Part shown: one piece after another, positions 47,616 through 55,049 of the stretch | Numbering within the stretch: the first letter of the stretch is position 1 | Layout of the letters: the number at the start of each line of letters is the position of its first letter | DNA from: Sphingobium sp. OAS761 | GTDB taxonomy: Bacteria; Pseudomonadota; Alphaproteobacteria; Sphingomonadales; Sphingomonadaceae | DNA: 64,000 bases | Direction: 5' to 3' | NCBI RefSeq assembly: GCF_024168485.1 | Contig: NZ_JALJVY010000001.1 | Location: 186,001 to 250,000, forward strand | The notes under the pieces: model-generated | What the model was told of the DNA's origin: nothing | Seen by the model: the letters and a program-made list of their open reading frames with translations, nothing else | Databases searched by the model: none | Translations under genes and position numbers: made by a program

Positions 47616-48284
47616 ATGGCACGCTTTCCCTTCGACATTGTCGGCTTCGACCTCGACGGCACCCTGCTAGACACCAGCGGCGATCTGGCGGCGGCGGTCA
47701 ATCATGCGATCGGCACAATCGGTCGTCCACCATTTCCCACTGCCGACATCCGGCCGTTCGTGGGCAAGGGGGCCAAGGTGATGCTCCAGCGTGCGCTCGC
47801 CGCTTCGGGCGGCTGCGACGATGCGATGCTGGAGACGACGCTGCCCATCCTGCTCGATTATTATCAGCAGAATCTGGCGGTCCATACCGTGCCCTATCCG
47901 GGGCTTATCGCGGCAATGGACGAACTGGCGGCGGCCGGGGTAAGCTTGGCCATCTGCACCAACAAGGCGGAACGCTTTACCTTGCCGTTAATGCGCCAGA
48001 TCGGCCTGTCGGACCGGTTTGCCGCGATCGTGGGTGGTGACACGGTGGGGGTGGCCAAGCCCGATCCCGCCCCCATCCATGCCATGATCGACCGGGCTGG
48101 GGGCGGGCGCGCGATTTTCCTGGGCGACACGATCAATGACATTGCCGGCGCGCGCAATGCCGGTATCCCGAGCATCGCGGTCAGTTTCGGCTTCCTCGAC
48201 GGACCGGTCGAGGCGCTGGAGGCGGATGCGGTAATCGATCATTTCGACGAACTGGCTCCCCTGCTGGAAAGCTGGTCGGCGTGA
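47616..48284 (+). CDS. gph: HAD-family phosphoglycolate phosphatase
   Basis: 222 residues. The nucleophile motif is FDLDGTLLDTSGD, with motif III/IV GVAKPDPAPI and FLGDTINDI. It likely removes 2-phosphoglycolate or related phosphates. ATG 47616 is chosen because GGGG is 6 bases upstream; ATG 47604 is an alternative. It is divergent from glmU and its stop overlaps the next gene (GTGA). Confidence 0.88.
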   Translation: MARFPFDIVGFDLDGTLLDTSGDLAAAVNHAIGTIGRPPFPTADIRPFVGKGAKVMLQRALAASGGCDDAMLETTLPILLDYYQQNLAVHTVPYPGLIAAMDELAAAGVSLAICTNKAERFTLPLMRQIGLSDRFAAIVGGDTVGVAKPDPAPIHAMIDRAGGGRAIFLGDTINDIAGARNAGIPSIAVSFGFLDGPVEALEADAVIDHFDELAPLLESWSA

Positions 48285-49042
48285 CGCTGCGGCTGGAGCG
48301 GGACGGGCCGGTCGCCCGGCTGCTGATCGACCGGCCCGAACGGCGCAACGCCATGACCCAGGCCATGTGGGAGACGCTGCCCGCGCTGGTCGCACAGGCG
48401 ATGGCCGACGATGCCGTGCGTGTCCTGATCCTCGGTTCAGCAAGGCCGGGTCTGTTCTGTGCAGGAGCCGATATTGACGAATTTGCCCGCCATTCGGGCG
48501 AGGAAAAATGGCGGATCGCCAATCAGGCGGCGATCCGCTCTACCCAATATGCTCTAGCCCATGCCGAAAAGCCCGTGCTCGCCGCAATCGACGGCGATTG
48601 CGTAGGCGGCGGATGCGGGCTCGCCCTCGCCTGTGACCTGCGGATCGCCGCGCCGCACGCGCGGCTGGGCATCACGCCCGCGAAGCTGGGGATCGTCTAT
48701 TCGTTGTTCGACACGAAGTTGTTGGTCGATCTGGTGGGACCGGCGCGGGCCAAGCGAATCCTGTTCACCGGCATGTTGCAGAACGCGCAAACCGCACTCG
48801 CTATCGGCCTGATCGACGAAATCGCAGCCGACCCGATGGCCGCAGCCGAACGGCTAGCCCTGACGATCGCTGCCAATGCCCGGCATAGCGTACGATCGTC
48901 CAAGGCGATGATTCGCCGCATCCTGGACGGACAGGCGGACGACGACGACGTGACGCTGGCCTTGTTCCGCGATGCCTTCACCCTGCCGGACTTCGCCGAA
49001 GGCGTCGCCGCTTTTCGCGAAAAACGGCGTCCGGATTTCTGA
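48281..49042 (+). CDS. Enoyl-CoA hydratase/isomerase (crotonase) superfamily protein lacking the usual catalytic glutamates
   Basis: 253 residues. ERRNAMTQAMWETLP, CAGADIDEF (oxyanion loop) and GDCVGGGCGLALACDLRI show the crotonase fold. Canonical hydratases have Glu in GGGCE and in the following PE; here these are Gly (GGGCG) and Ala (TPAKLG). So a plain hydratase is doubtful; it may be another crotonase activity such as a hydrolase, isomerase or decarboxylase. GTG start overlaps gph. Confidence 0.8.
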   Translation: MTLRLERDGPVARLLIDRPERRNAMTQAMWETLPALVAQAMADDAVRVLILGSARPGLFCAGADIDEFARHSGEEKWRIANQAAIRSTQYALAHAEKPVLAAIDGDCVGGGCGLALACDLRIAAPHARLGITPAKLGIVYSLFDTKLLVDLVGPARAKRILFTGMLQNAQTALAIGLIDEIAADPMAAAERLALTIAANARHSVRSSKAMIRRILDGQADDDDVTLALFRDAFTLPDFAEGVAAFREKRRPDF

Positions 49043-49047
49043 AGCTG

Positions 49048-49080
49048 AAAAAAATGGCCCGCTCCGGTGGGAGCAGGCCA
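49048..49080 (-). terminator. Intrinsic terminator after the entericidin gene (minus strand)
   Basis: 11-bp stem (49055-49065 with 49070-49080, one mismatch) with a four-base loop; on the minus strand it is followed by seven T. It also lies just after the stop of the crotonase gene on the plus strand. Confidence 0.85.
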
Positions 49081-49110
49081 TCCAGGAAAGGGAACCGTCA
49101 GGAAAAAGCG

Positions 49111-49239
49111 TCAGTCCGCCGCGTCTTCCACTGCCTTGCCTGCGCTCTGCACGTCGCGACCCGCACCTTCGACCGTATTGCAGGCCGCGACCATCAGCGA
49201 ACCCGTCAGCAGAAGGGCGGCCAGGATCTTCTTCGTCAT
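49111..49239 (-). CDS. Entericidin A/B family lipoprotein
   Basis: 42 residues: MTKKILAALLLTGSLMVAAC is a lipoprotein signal with lipidation at C20, followed by a small acidic peptide (NTVEGAGRDVQSAGKAVED). The family is membrane-associated toxin/antitoxin-like lipopeptides of uncertain role in most bacteria. GAGGAGA precedes the ATG. An EcfG-type promoter (GGAAC-N17-GTT) lies ~65 bases upstream, so general-stress control is likely. Confidence 0.9.
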   Translation of the reverse strand: MTKKILAALLLTGSLMVAACNTVEGAGRDVQSAGKAVEDAAD

Positions 49240-49301
49240 CGAAAATCTCCTCGTGGAACATGTGGCCGCGCATCTTTCAACGAAGCGGCAACGCGAGGGA
49301 A

Positions 49302-49326
49302 AACCCGCAGTTACGCAAAGCGTTCC
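49302..49326 (-). promoter_or_regulatory. EcfG-type (general stress response) promoter for entericidin
   Basis: Minus-strand GGAAC (49326-49322) and GTT (49304-49302) with exactly 17 bases between, matching the alphaproteobacterial EcfG consensus GGAAC-N16-18-(c)GTT. Expected start near 49294, about 55 bases before the entericidin ATG. Confidence 0.65.
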
Positions 49327-49363
49327 GCTATCAAAATCATTATAATTTGAGGATGTTGCCGCC

Positions 49364-49467
49364 GAAAAAAGCTGAGCCCGGAACGCGTCGGGGGGGGGGA
49401 GAAACGTTCCGGGCTCATGTTATTGTGGATAGCAAGAGCGGGGGGCAAAAGATTTGCTATCCGAAAT
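49364..49467 (-). ncRNA. Candidate C-rich-loop small RNA (two hairpins, intrinsic terminator)
   Basis: About 100 nt on the minus strand. Hairpin 1: 9-bp stem GGATAGCAA / TTGCTATCC (49462-49454 with 49435-49427) with an 18-base loop holding CCCCCC. Hairpin 2: 12-bp perfect stem GAGCCCGGAACG / CGTTCCGGGCTC (49416-49405 with 49385-49374) with a 19-base loop holding UCU and a run of ten C, then AGCTTTTTT, a terminator. The C-runs would be exposed and complementary to Shine-Dalgarno G-runs. An EcfG-type promoter sits immediately upstream. The design resembles GsrN and the CcsR/cuckoo RNAs; no sequence homology is claimed. The rest of the 49240-49585 gap shows no gene. Confidence 0.6.
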
Positions 49468-49471
49468 GTAG

Positions 49472-49496
49472 AACCCGCAAGGAATGATAAGGTTCC
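49472..49496 (-). promoter_or_regulatory. EcfG-type promoter for the candidate small RNA
   Basis: Minus-strand GGAAC (49496-49492), 17 bases, GTT (49474-49472). The same spacing as the second site at 49302-49326. Predicted start near 49467, at the base of hairpin 1. Confidence 0.62.
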
Positions 49497-49585
49497 GGGC
49501 GATCTGCTAATTTCCTGCTTTTTTATTTTCGCGTTTATCAGTTGTTTCGGCGGTAAACCGAGCATTAACGGCAAAAAAACGCGTC

Positions 49586-50542
49586 TCAGGTAAGCGGGCG
49601 GCCGCTGTTGCGATATTCGGGGCGAATGGTGGATTCGGGGAGCGCGTCGTCTTCGCGCGGGGACCGGGGTAGCGGCGCCGCAGTCCAGCCGGTCGATGGG
49701 GGGGCGGCGAACGGCGGGGCCGAAATGGGCGCCAGTTCGACAGGCGCAACCGGCTTTTGCGGCCAAACGCGGCGAGCAGGCCCGGAAATCCATTCATGAC
49801 CGCCATAGGCGACGGTGAACGCCGCGGGTGTCCCGTTAAAGCCCGGATTGCGATAGAAGATGTGCGCCCCGATCACCGCAACGGGGTTAAGGCTGGACGA
49901 CCAGGCCGGGCGCACCGCCAGGGTATGATAATGGGTGGCGAGGCCGACAGGGGCATAGACGTGACCGTCAAGGGCGTCCTGAGCCACCCGGCGCGCACGT
50001 GCCCAGGCTGCTGCTGCGGGCATTCGCGCCATGGAGCCGTCGCAGCTGAAGGTGAACTGGCACCGGAAATCCAGCCTTTCCGACCCTTCGTAGATGACAC
50101 CGCAGACCGTATCGGGCCAGAGCCGGCTGCGCACGCGGTTCAGCACCACCTGTGCCACCGCGCGCTGCCCGTCCTCCGGTTCGTTGCCTGCCTCATAATA
50201 GACCGCGTTGGTCAGGCAGTTGACCGCGCGATAGCTGTCGAGCGCGGTCATGCCGCGAAACAGCGCCGCGGGCGCGGCCTTGACCGCGTCCAGTCCCAGC
50301 ACATGCGCACTTCTTACGGTTTCGACGCCGGGCGCCGGATCGAACGCCCCTTCGGCGAAGAAGAAGGCGGAACCGGGAAAGTTCGCGCCCGGCTCCTCGG
50401 CCGGATCGACGGGTGGAGGCGTGCCTTCCAGCATGTCGAGCGGGGCGGCGGTGATCAGATGGGGCGCGACGAGCAGAAGCAGCGCGACCGCAAGAATCGC
50501 GCCGCGTCCCTTCCATCCCACTATCCGCAGCCAGCGCGGCAT
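49586..50542 (-). CDS. Cell-wall hydrolase, SleB (PF07486) family
   Basis: 318 residues. N-terminal membrane segment ILAVALLLLVAPHLITAAP, then the hydrolase domain with CLTNAVYYEAGNEPEDGQRA (catalytic Glu in YYEAGNE), VLNRVRSRLWPDTVCGVIY and THYHTLAVRPAWS. The C-terminus is Pro-rich. It probably cleaves peptidoglycan, as a lytic transglycosylase or amidase. ATG 50542 has AAGGA six bases upstream. It is read towards the small-RNA locus. Confidence 0.88.
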   Translation of the reverse strand: MPRWLRIVGWKGRGAILAVALLLLVAPHLITAAPLDMLEGTPPPVDPAEEPGANFPGSAFFFAEGAFDPAPGVETVRSAHVLGLDAVKAAPAALFRGMTALDSYRAVNCLTNAVYYEAGNEPEDGQRAVAQVVLNRVRSRLWPDTVCGVIYEGSERLDFRCQFTFSCDGSMARMPAAAAWARARRVAQDALDGHVYAPVGLATHYHTLAVRPAWSSSLNPVAVIGAHIFYRNPGFNGTPAAFTVAYGGHEWISGPARRVWPQKPVAPVELAPISAPPFAAPPSTGWTAAPLPRSPREDDALPESTIRPEYRNSGRPLT

Positions 50543-50752
50543 ATGCCATCCTTGCCAAAAAGAACGCGGCCACCGCCGCCCGGATGTGAGCCATAGGCGA
50601 AAACCCTTGACGCTTCGCCCTCGCTTTTCGCGCTGTACCGGGATGGGACGCACACTCGCGCAAAAGTTAACGGGGCAGGGCAAGCGGCCCTTTGCGCGTG
50701 CCATCATTCCATTGCTTGGCAAAGCGACCACGCCTCCGCTATGCGTGGCGCC

Positions 50753-51748
50753 ATGCAATCTGGACCCAACAGCCTGGCGCTGATCGGCAACACTCCGCTG
50801 GTGCGCCTCGCCGGCCCGTCGGAAGCGACAGGCTGCGACATTTTCGCCAAGTGCGAATTCGCCAACCCCGGCGCCTCGGTCAAGGACCGTGCGGCGCTTT
50901 TCATCGTGAACGATGCCGAGGAAAGGGGGGTGCTTCAGCCCGGCGGGACGATCGTCGAGGGGACGGCGGGCAATACCGGCATCGGCCTGGCGTTGGTGGC
51001 CAATGCCAAAGGCTACAAGACGATCATCGTCATGCCCGAGACGCAGAGCCGGGAAAAGATGGATACGCTGCGTGCACTGGGCGCCGAACTGGTGACAGTG
51101 CCGGCGGCGGCCTATTCCAATCCCGGCCATTTCGTGCACACCTCCCGCCGGATCGCGGAGGAGACGGAAAATGCGATCTGGGCCAACCAGTTCGACAATA
51201 TCGCCAACCGCAAGGCGCACATCGTCGGCACCGCCGAAGAAATATGGGCGCAGATGGATGGCCGGATCGATGGATTTACCTGCGCGGCCGGGACCGGCGG
51301 GACGATCGCCGGCGTGGGGCTGGGCCTGAAGGCCAGGGACGATCGGGTCACGATAGCACTGAGCGATCCGCACGGCGCCGCACTCTATAATTATTATGCC
51401 CATGGCGAACTCAAGGCCGAAGGCAGCTCGGTCGCGGAAGGGATCGGCCAGGGGCGTATCACAGCCAATCTCGAAGGCGCGCCCATCGACACGCAATTTC
51501 GCCTGTCCGACGAGGAGGGGCTCTACTGGGTCCGGCGCCTGCTGGCGGAAGAGGGGCTGTGCCTGGGCCTGTCATCGGGGATCAATGTCGCGGGCGCCGT
51601 GGCGCTGGCGAAGCAGCTCGGGCCGGGTCGGCGGATTGCGACCATATTGTGCGACACCGGCTTCCGTTATCTTTCGACGCTATACAATCGCGCCTGGCTG
51701 GAAGCGAAGGGCTTGACGATATTCCCTTGGCTGACGCAAGCTGGGTGA
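50753..51748 (+). CDS. cysK: Cysteine synthase A (O-acetylserine sulfhydrylase)
   Basis: 331 residues from the ATG at 50753; an in-frame ATG at 50741 adds four residues. PLP-binding lysine K44 in NPGASVKDRAA, phosphate-binding GTAGNTGIG, and substrate loop NTPLVRL. It makes cysteine from O-acetylserine and sulfide. No ribosome-binding site is obvious for either start. GTGA at the 3' end could couple it to the next gene. Confidence 0.92.
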   Translation: MQSGPNSLALIGNTPLVRLAGPSEATGCDIFAKCEFANPGASVKDRAALFIVNDAEERGVLQPGGTIVEGTAGNTGIGLALVANAKGYKTIIVMPETQSREKMDTLRALGAELVTVPAAAYSNPGHFVHTSRRIAEETENAIWANQFDNIANRKAHIVGTAEEIWAQMDGRIDGFTCAAGTGGTIAGVGLGLKARDDRVTIALSDPHGAALYNYYAHGELKAEGSSVAEGIGQGRITANLEGAPIDTQFRLSDEEGLYWVRRLLAEEGLCLGLSSGINVAGAVALAKQLGPGRRIATILCDTGFRYLSTLYNRAWLEAKGLTIFPWLTQAG

Positions 51749-51789
51749 TCGCCGACACGGGTCGCGGCGCAGGCAGCGAGAGCGCAGAC

Positions 51790-52119
51790 ATGGCTGAAAC
51801 ACCCCGCCGCGTGGAAGGGTTGCAGCGCGTCCAGATCGGTCTCACCGGTCTGGCGGGAGTGGTGCTGCTGGTCGGCCTGGCGAACATCGTGATAGACAAG
51901 GCGCGCATCGACGATGCTGCCGCGCCGCCTCCGACGATGCCGGCAGCGACGGCAAATGCGGTCGCGCCGAAGGAGCCGCTGGCCGAACTGGGCGTGCAAC
52001 CGGCGCCGGACCAGGCGCCGGTCGTGCCCGATCTTCAGCCGGACCCCAATCTGAACAAGCCGATGGATCAAGATCCGGCGGGACCCGAGCAGCCACCGCA
52101 AAATTCCCCGCAGAACTGA
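51790..52119 (+). CDS. Small single-pass membrane protein with a Pro-rich periplasmic tail
   Basis: 109 residues. One hydrophobic segment (VQIGLTGLAGVVLLVGLANI) followed by an Ala/Pro-rich tail ending EQPPQNSPQN. A GTG at 51745 that overlaps the cysK stop is an alternative start. It precedes the next membrane protein by only three bases, so they probably act together. Family not recognised. Confidence 0.6.
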   Translation: MAETPRRVEGLQRVQIGLTGLAGVVLLVGLANIVIDKARIDDAAAPPPTMPAATANAVAPKEPLAELGVQPAPDQAPVVPDLQPDPNLNKPMDQDPAGPEQPPQNSPQN

Positions 52120-52122
52120 TCG

Positions 52123-53385
52123 ATGACAACCGCCGGGGCTATGACCGCCATCCGGGCGGGCCTGGGCCGATTCCTCGGTTTGTGGGTGCCGATGCTGCTG
52201 GTTCTGCTGGCGGGGCTGGCGCGTGCCTGGCTGACGGGGCAGGCGGACCCGTGGGATTGGGCGGGCGCAGCCTTGGCGGTATTGGCGCTCACCGGCCTGA
52301 TATCGGCTACGCACGGAACGCCGCTGCTCGTCTGGGCGGCATTGGGCGTTTGCGGGTCGGTGCTGCTGTTTTGCGCCTTCGCGGCGATGCGACTGCCCGA
52401 TGGTCCGGCAGCAGCCGGCATCGTTTTCGTCGCCTTGCTGGCCGTGCTCGGCGGCGCGTGGCTGCGCGCTCCCCCCGGTCGGGTGACAGTCGCGCTTGAA
52501 CGACACCGGGCATGGAGCAGGCTGTCTGGCCTGGCCCTGCTGGCAATGGCGGCATTGTTGCAGTGGCGCGGGCCGGTTCAGCCGCTCAGGCCTGCTGCCG
52601 AACGTCCGCTGCTCGCAATCCTGACCGGCCTGCCGCTGTTCTGGGCAGAGCCGGGCCGGGATGGGACAGGCCCCCGCGACGCGCCGATCACCGCGGTCCT
52701 GCGCACCCGGTTCAGCCTGCTCCCCATCGACGATCCCGCCGCACTGGTGCCGTCCCGTGCGCGCCTCTTGCTGCTGGCCCAGCCCCGCGCCCTCCCGCCT
52801 GAGGGACTGGTCGCGATCGATCGCTGGGTGCGTGCGGGCGGCACTGCGCTGGTCCTCGCGGACCCGCTGCTGGATTGGCCTTCGACGCTTCCACCCGGAG
52901 ACCGCCGCCGTCCACCGCCGACCAGCCTGATAGCTCCCATGCTCGCCCACTGGGGTTTCGCTCGATCCGGACAGGATGATACCGAAAAACGGCACTTTTT
53001 GCCCGACGGGGGATTGCTGGTCCTGTCGGGAACGGACCTGTTCGACGCGCTTCCTGCGCGTCGCAAGGTCGGTCGCGGATCGGTGCTGCTGGTGGGTGAC
53101 GCGGATCTGATCGACGACCGGCTGTGGCTCGCCGATCCGGCCCGACCGCTCGACCCGCGTGCATGGAGCGCGGAAACGCCGGCCCGGCTGGCGCGATGGC
53201 TGGGCGCGGGGATGCCGCGGCCGCGCCGCTGGATGCGTGACGGCGATGCCGTCGTCCTTGCCCTTCGCGCCGCGTTTCTGGCCGGGACGATCTGGGCGAT
53301 CCTGGGAAGCATGATGTTCCGCCCCGCTTTCCACGCGCGATGGTGGATTCCCCAGACCCGGGAGAAAACAGAAAAAACGGACTGA
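52123..53385 (+). CDS. Membrane protein with a GldG/DUF4350-like domain
   Basis: 420 residues. Several N-terminal helices (GLWVPMLLVLLAGLARAWL, AGIVFVALLAVLGGAWL) are followed by a soluble domain (LLAILTGLPLFWAEP, GGTALVLADPLLDWPS, GRGSVLLVGDADLIDD) like the glutamine-amidotransferase-fold domains of GldG and DUF4350. A C-terminal helix AAFLAGTIWAILGSMMF follows. No active-site Cys is evident. Possibly an ABC-exporter accessory, although no ATPase gene is adjacent. It sits upstream of mraZ; the MraZ-box array starts 11 bases after its stop. Confidence 0.65.
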   Translation: MTTAGAMTAIRAGLGRFLGLWVPMLLVLLAGLARAWLTGQADPWDWAGAALAVLALTGLISATHGTPLLVWAALGVCGSVLLFCAFAAMRLPDGPAAAGIVFVALLAVLGGAWLRAPPGRVTVALERHRAWSRLSGLALLAMAALLQWRGPVQPLRPAAERPLLAILTGLPLFWAEPGRDGTGPRDAPITAVLRTRFSLLPIDDPAALVPSRARLLLLAQPRALPPEGLVAIDRWVRAGGTALVLADPLLDWPSTLPPGDRRRPPPTSLIAPMLAHWGFARSGQDDTEKRHFLPDGGLLVLSGTDLFDALPARRKVGRGSVLLVGDADLIDDRLWLADPARPLDPRAWSAETPARLARWLGAGMPRPRRWMRDGDAVVLALRAAFLAGTIWAILGSMMFRPAFHARWWIPQTREKTEKTD

Positions 53386-53395
53386 AAACGCTGTA

Positions 53396-53440
53396 TCCCA
53401 AATAAATCCGGTTTTTCCCGACCTCACCCAAAAAATCCCT
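53396..53440 (-). promoter_or_regulatory. Candidate MraZ operator: five GGG units at 10-bp period upstream of mraZ
   Basis: On the minus strand the region reads AGGGA, TGGGT, CGGGA, CGGAT, TGGGA, each separated by exactly five bases (units at 53440-53436, 53430-53426, 53420-53416, 53410-53406, 53400-53396). E. coli MraZ binds TGGGN repeats with five-base spacers. Four of the five units keep GGG; the fourth is CGGAT. It lies 138 bases before the mraZ start. Confidence 0.62.
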
Positions 53441-53465
53441 TCCCCTCTCGCCCCGTGCTTGGTAG

Positions 53466-53487
53466 GAAAACCAGCATTGGGGTTTTC
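53466..53487. repeat. Inverted repeat in the mraZ leader
   Basis: Perfect 7-bp arms GAAAACC / GGTTTTC separated by eight bases, between the GGG array and mraZ. It may be an operator or a 5' UTR hairpin. Confidence 0.4.
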
Positions 53488-53577
53488 AGGCGTTGATCAG
53501 TCCTGGCGTCGGGATTCGCGGATGCGATTCCGGCGGTCGGAAGCCTGTGCTCCACGCAACAGGGGTCAGTTTCCAGC

Positions 53578-54075
53578 GTGTCGGACGCCATTCTCTATTC
53601 GGGCAACGCATTCAGCGTAGCGGACGGCAAGGGCCGGTTCGTGCTGCCCCTGGAGATGCGCAAGCTGGTCAAGCAGGCCAGCGGCGGCGAAAACCGGCTC
53701 TGCCTGTCCGTGCATCTCGAAAATGGCTGCGCAACCGGTTTCGGCCTTTCCCACAAGCAGTTTCTGTTCGACGAGGTGGGCGAACTGGAACGTCTCGCGC
53801 GGGAAGCCGGGCGTCCCTTCAACGGCGACCTGGAGCGCGAGAATCGCCTCGGCACGATCGAGGACGTGAATTTCGACGATGGCGGTCGTTTCTTCCTGCA
53901 TCCCGACATCAAGGAAGAGGCGGGAATTGACGACGCCATCTTCTTCTACGGTGTCGGTCGCTATTTCCAGATCTGGCAGCCCGAGGCGCTGGTCGCCAGT
54001 CCCGAACGCCCCGCGCTCATCCGCAACAAGGTCCGCCGCTGGCTCGATGCGCGCGCGGCTGGGGGCAGCAAGTGA
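53578..54075 (+). CDS. mraZ: Transcriptional regulator MraZ
   Basis: 165 residues. Two SpoVT/AbrB-like domains, each with a DxxxR motif: [15 protein letters not shown] and [15 protein letters not shown]. MraZ forms rings and represses the division/cell-wall cluster through its own operator. GTG start at 53578; its ribosome-binding site is weak. Stop overlaps rsmH (GTGA). Longer than E. coli MraZ (152). Confidence 0.93.
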   Translation: MSDAILYSGNAFSVADGKGRFVLPLEMRKLVKQASGGENRLCLSVHLENGCATGFGLSHKQFLFDEVGELERLAREAGRPFNGDLERENRLGTIEDVNFDDGGRFFLHPDIKEEAGIDDAIFFYGVGRYFQIWQPEALVASPERPALIRNKVRRWLDARAAGGSK

Positions 54076-55049
54076 TCCCGCCGCCTGCCGATCCGGCCGA
54101 TGCCGGTGCGCCTCATGTGCCTGTCCTGCTCGCAGAGGTGCTGGGTGCGCTCGCCATAGCCCCGGGCGAGGTGCATATCGACGGTACGTTCGGAGCGGGC
54201 GGCTACTCCAGCGCCATGGCGCGCGCCGGCGCCCGCGTCTTCGCCTTCGATCGCGACCCCGATGCGATCCGGGAAGGGCAGGGCATGGCCGATGCGTCCG
54301 GCATCGCGCTGATTCCCGGCGAGTTTTCGCGCATGGCCGAGTTGCTGGCCGAGCGCGGCATCGCCCAGGTGTCCGGCGTGACGCTGGACATCGGTGTTTC
54401 CTCGATGCAGCTGGACCGGCCCGAGCGCGGCTTTTCCTTCCAGTCCGACGGCCCGCTCGCCATGACGATGAGCCAGGATGGCATGAGCGCCGCCGATTTC
54501 CTCAACACCGCCCCCGAAGAGGAAATTGCCGACGTCATCTATCGCTACGGCGAAGAGCCGCGTTCGCGCCGCGTTGCCCGTGCCATTGTCGATGCCCGGC
54601 CGCTTGAGCGTACCGGGCAACTCGCCGCGGTCGTTCGCCGCGCGCTGGGCTACAAGCCGCATGACAAGAAGGATCCGGCGACGCGGACATTTCAGGCCAT
54701 CCGCATCCATGTGAACCGCGAGCTGGAGGAGCTGGAGCGCGGGCTGGAAGCAGCCGAGTCGCTGCTTGCGGAGGGAGGGCGGCTCGCGGTCGTTACCTTT
54801 CACAGCCTTGAGGACCGCATCGTGAAGCAGTTCCTGCGCGGTCGCAGCGGCGGAGAAGGCGGCGGTTCGCGCCATTTGCCCGAACGCGCGGCCGGCCCCG
54901 CACCGACCTTCGCCAAGCCCGCCAAGCCGGTTCGTCCCGGCGCCGCCGAACTGGCGCACAATCCCCGTGCCCGCTCCGCCACGCTGCGCAGTGCCGTCCG
55001 TACCTCAGCCCCCGCCCTTTCGTCCCATCGCCGGAGTGTCCGCCCATGA
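54072..55049 (+). CDS. rsmH: 16S rRNA (cytosine(1402)-N4)-methyltransferase
   Basis: 325 residues. SAM-binding fold with [31 protein letters not shown], and the C-terminal [14 protein letters not shown] signature. It methylates C1402 in the 30S decoding centre. GTG start overlaps the mraZ stop; the stop overlaps ftsL (ATGA). Confidence 0.95.
   Translation: MIPPPADPADAGAPHVPVLLAEVLGALAIAPGEVHIDGTFGAGGYSSAMARAGARVFAFDRDPDAIREGQGMADASGIALIPGEFSRMAELLAERGIAQVSGVTLDIGVSSMQLDRPERGFSFQSDGPLAMTMSQDGMSAADFLNTAPEEEIADVIYRYGEEPRSRRVARAIVDARPLERTGQLAAVVRRALGYKPHDKKDPATRTFQAIRIHVNRELEELERGLEAAESLLAEGGRLAVVTFHSLEDRIVKQFLRGRSGGEGGGSRHLPERAAGPAPTFAKPAKPVRPGAAELAHNPRARSATLRSAVRTSAPALSSHRRSVRP

Noticed and set aside
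49471..49495. Third hairpin GAACC / GGTTC upstream of the small RNA
   Set aside because: Stem of only five pairs; the bases are better explained as the -35 and -10 of the EcfG-type promoter.
49427..49528. Plus-strand transcript with G-rich loops ending at the T-rich stretch near 49517-49528
   Set aside because: The minus-strand reading has both a consensus promoter and a terminator placed directly after its last stem; the plus strand lacks an adjoining hairpin before the T-run.
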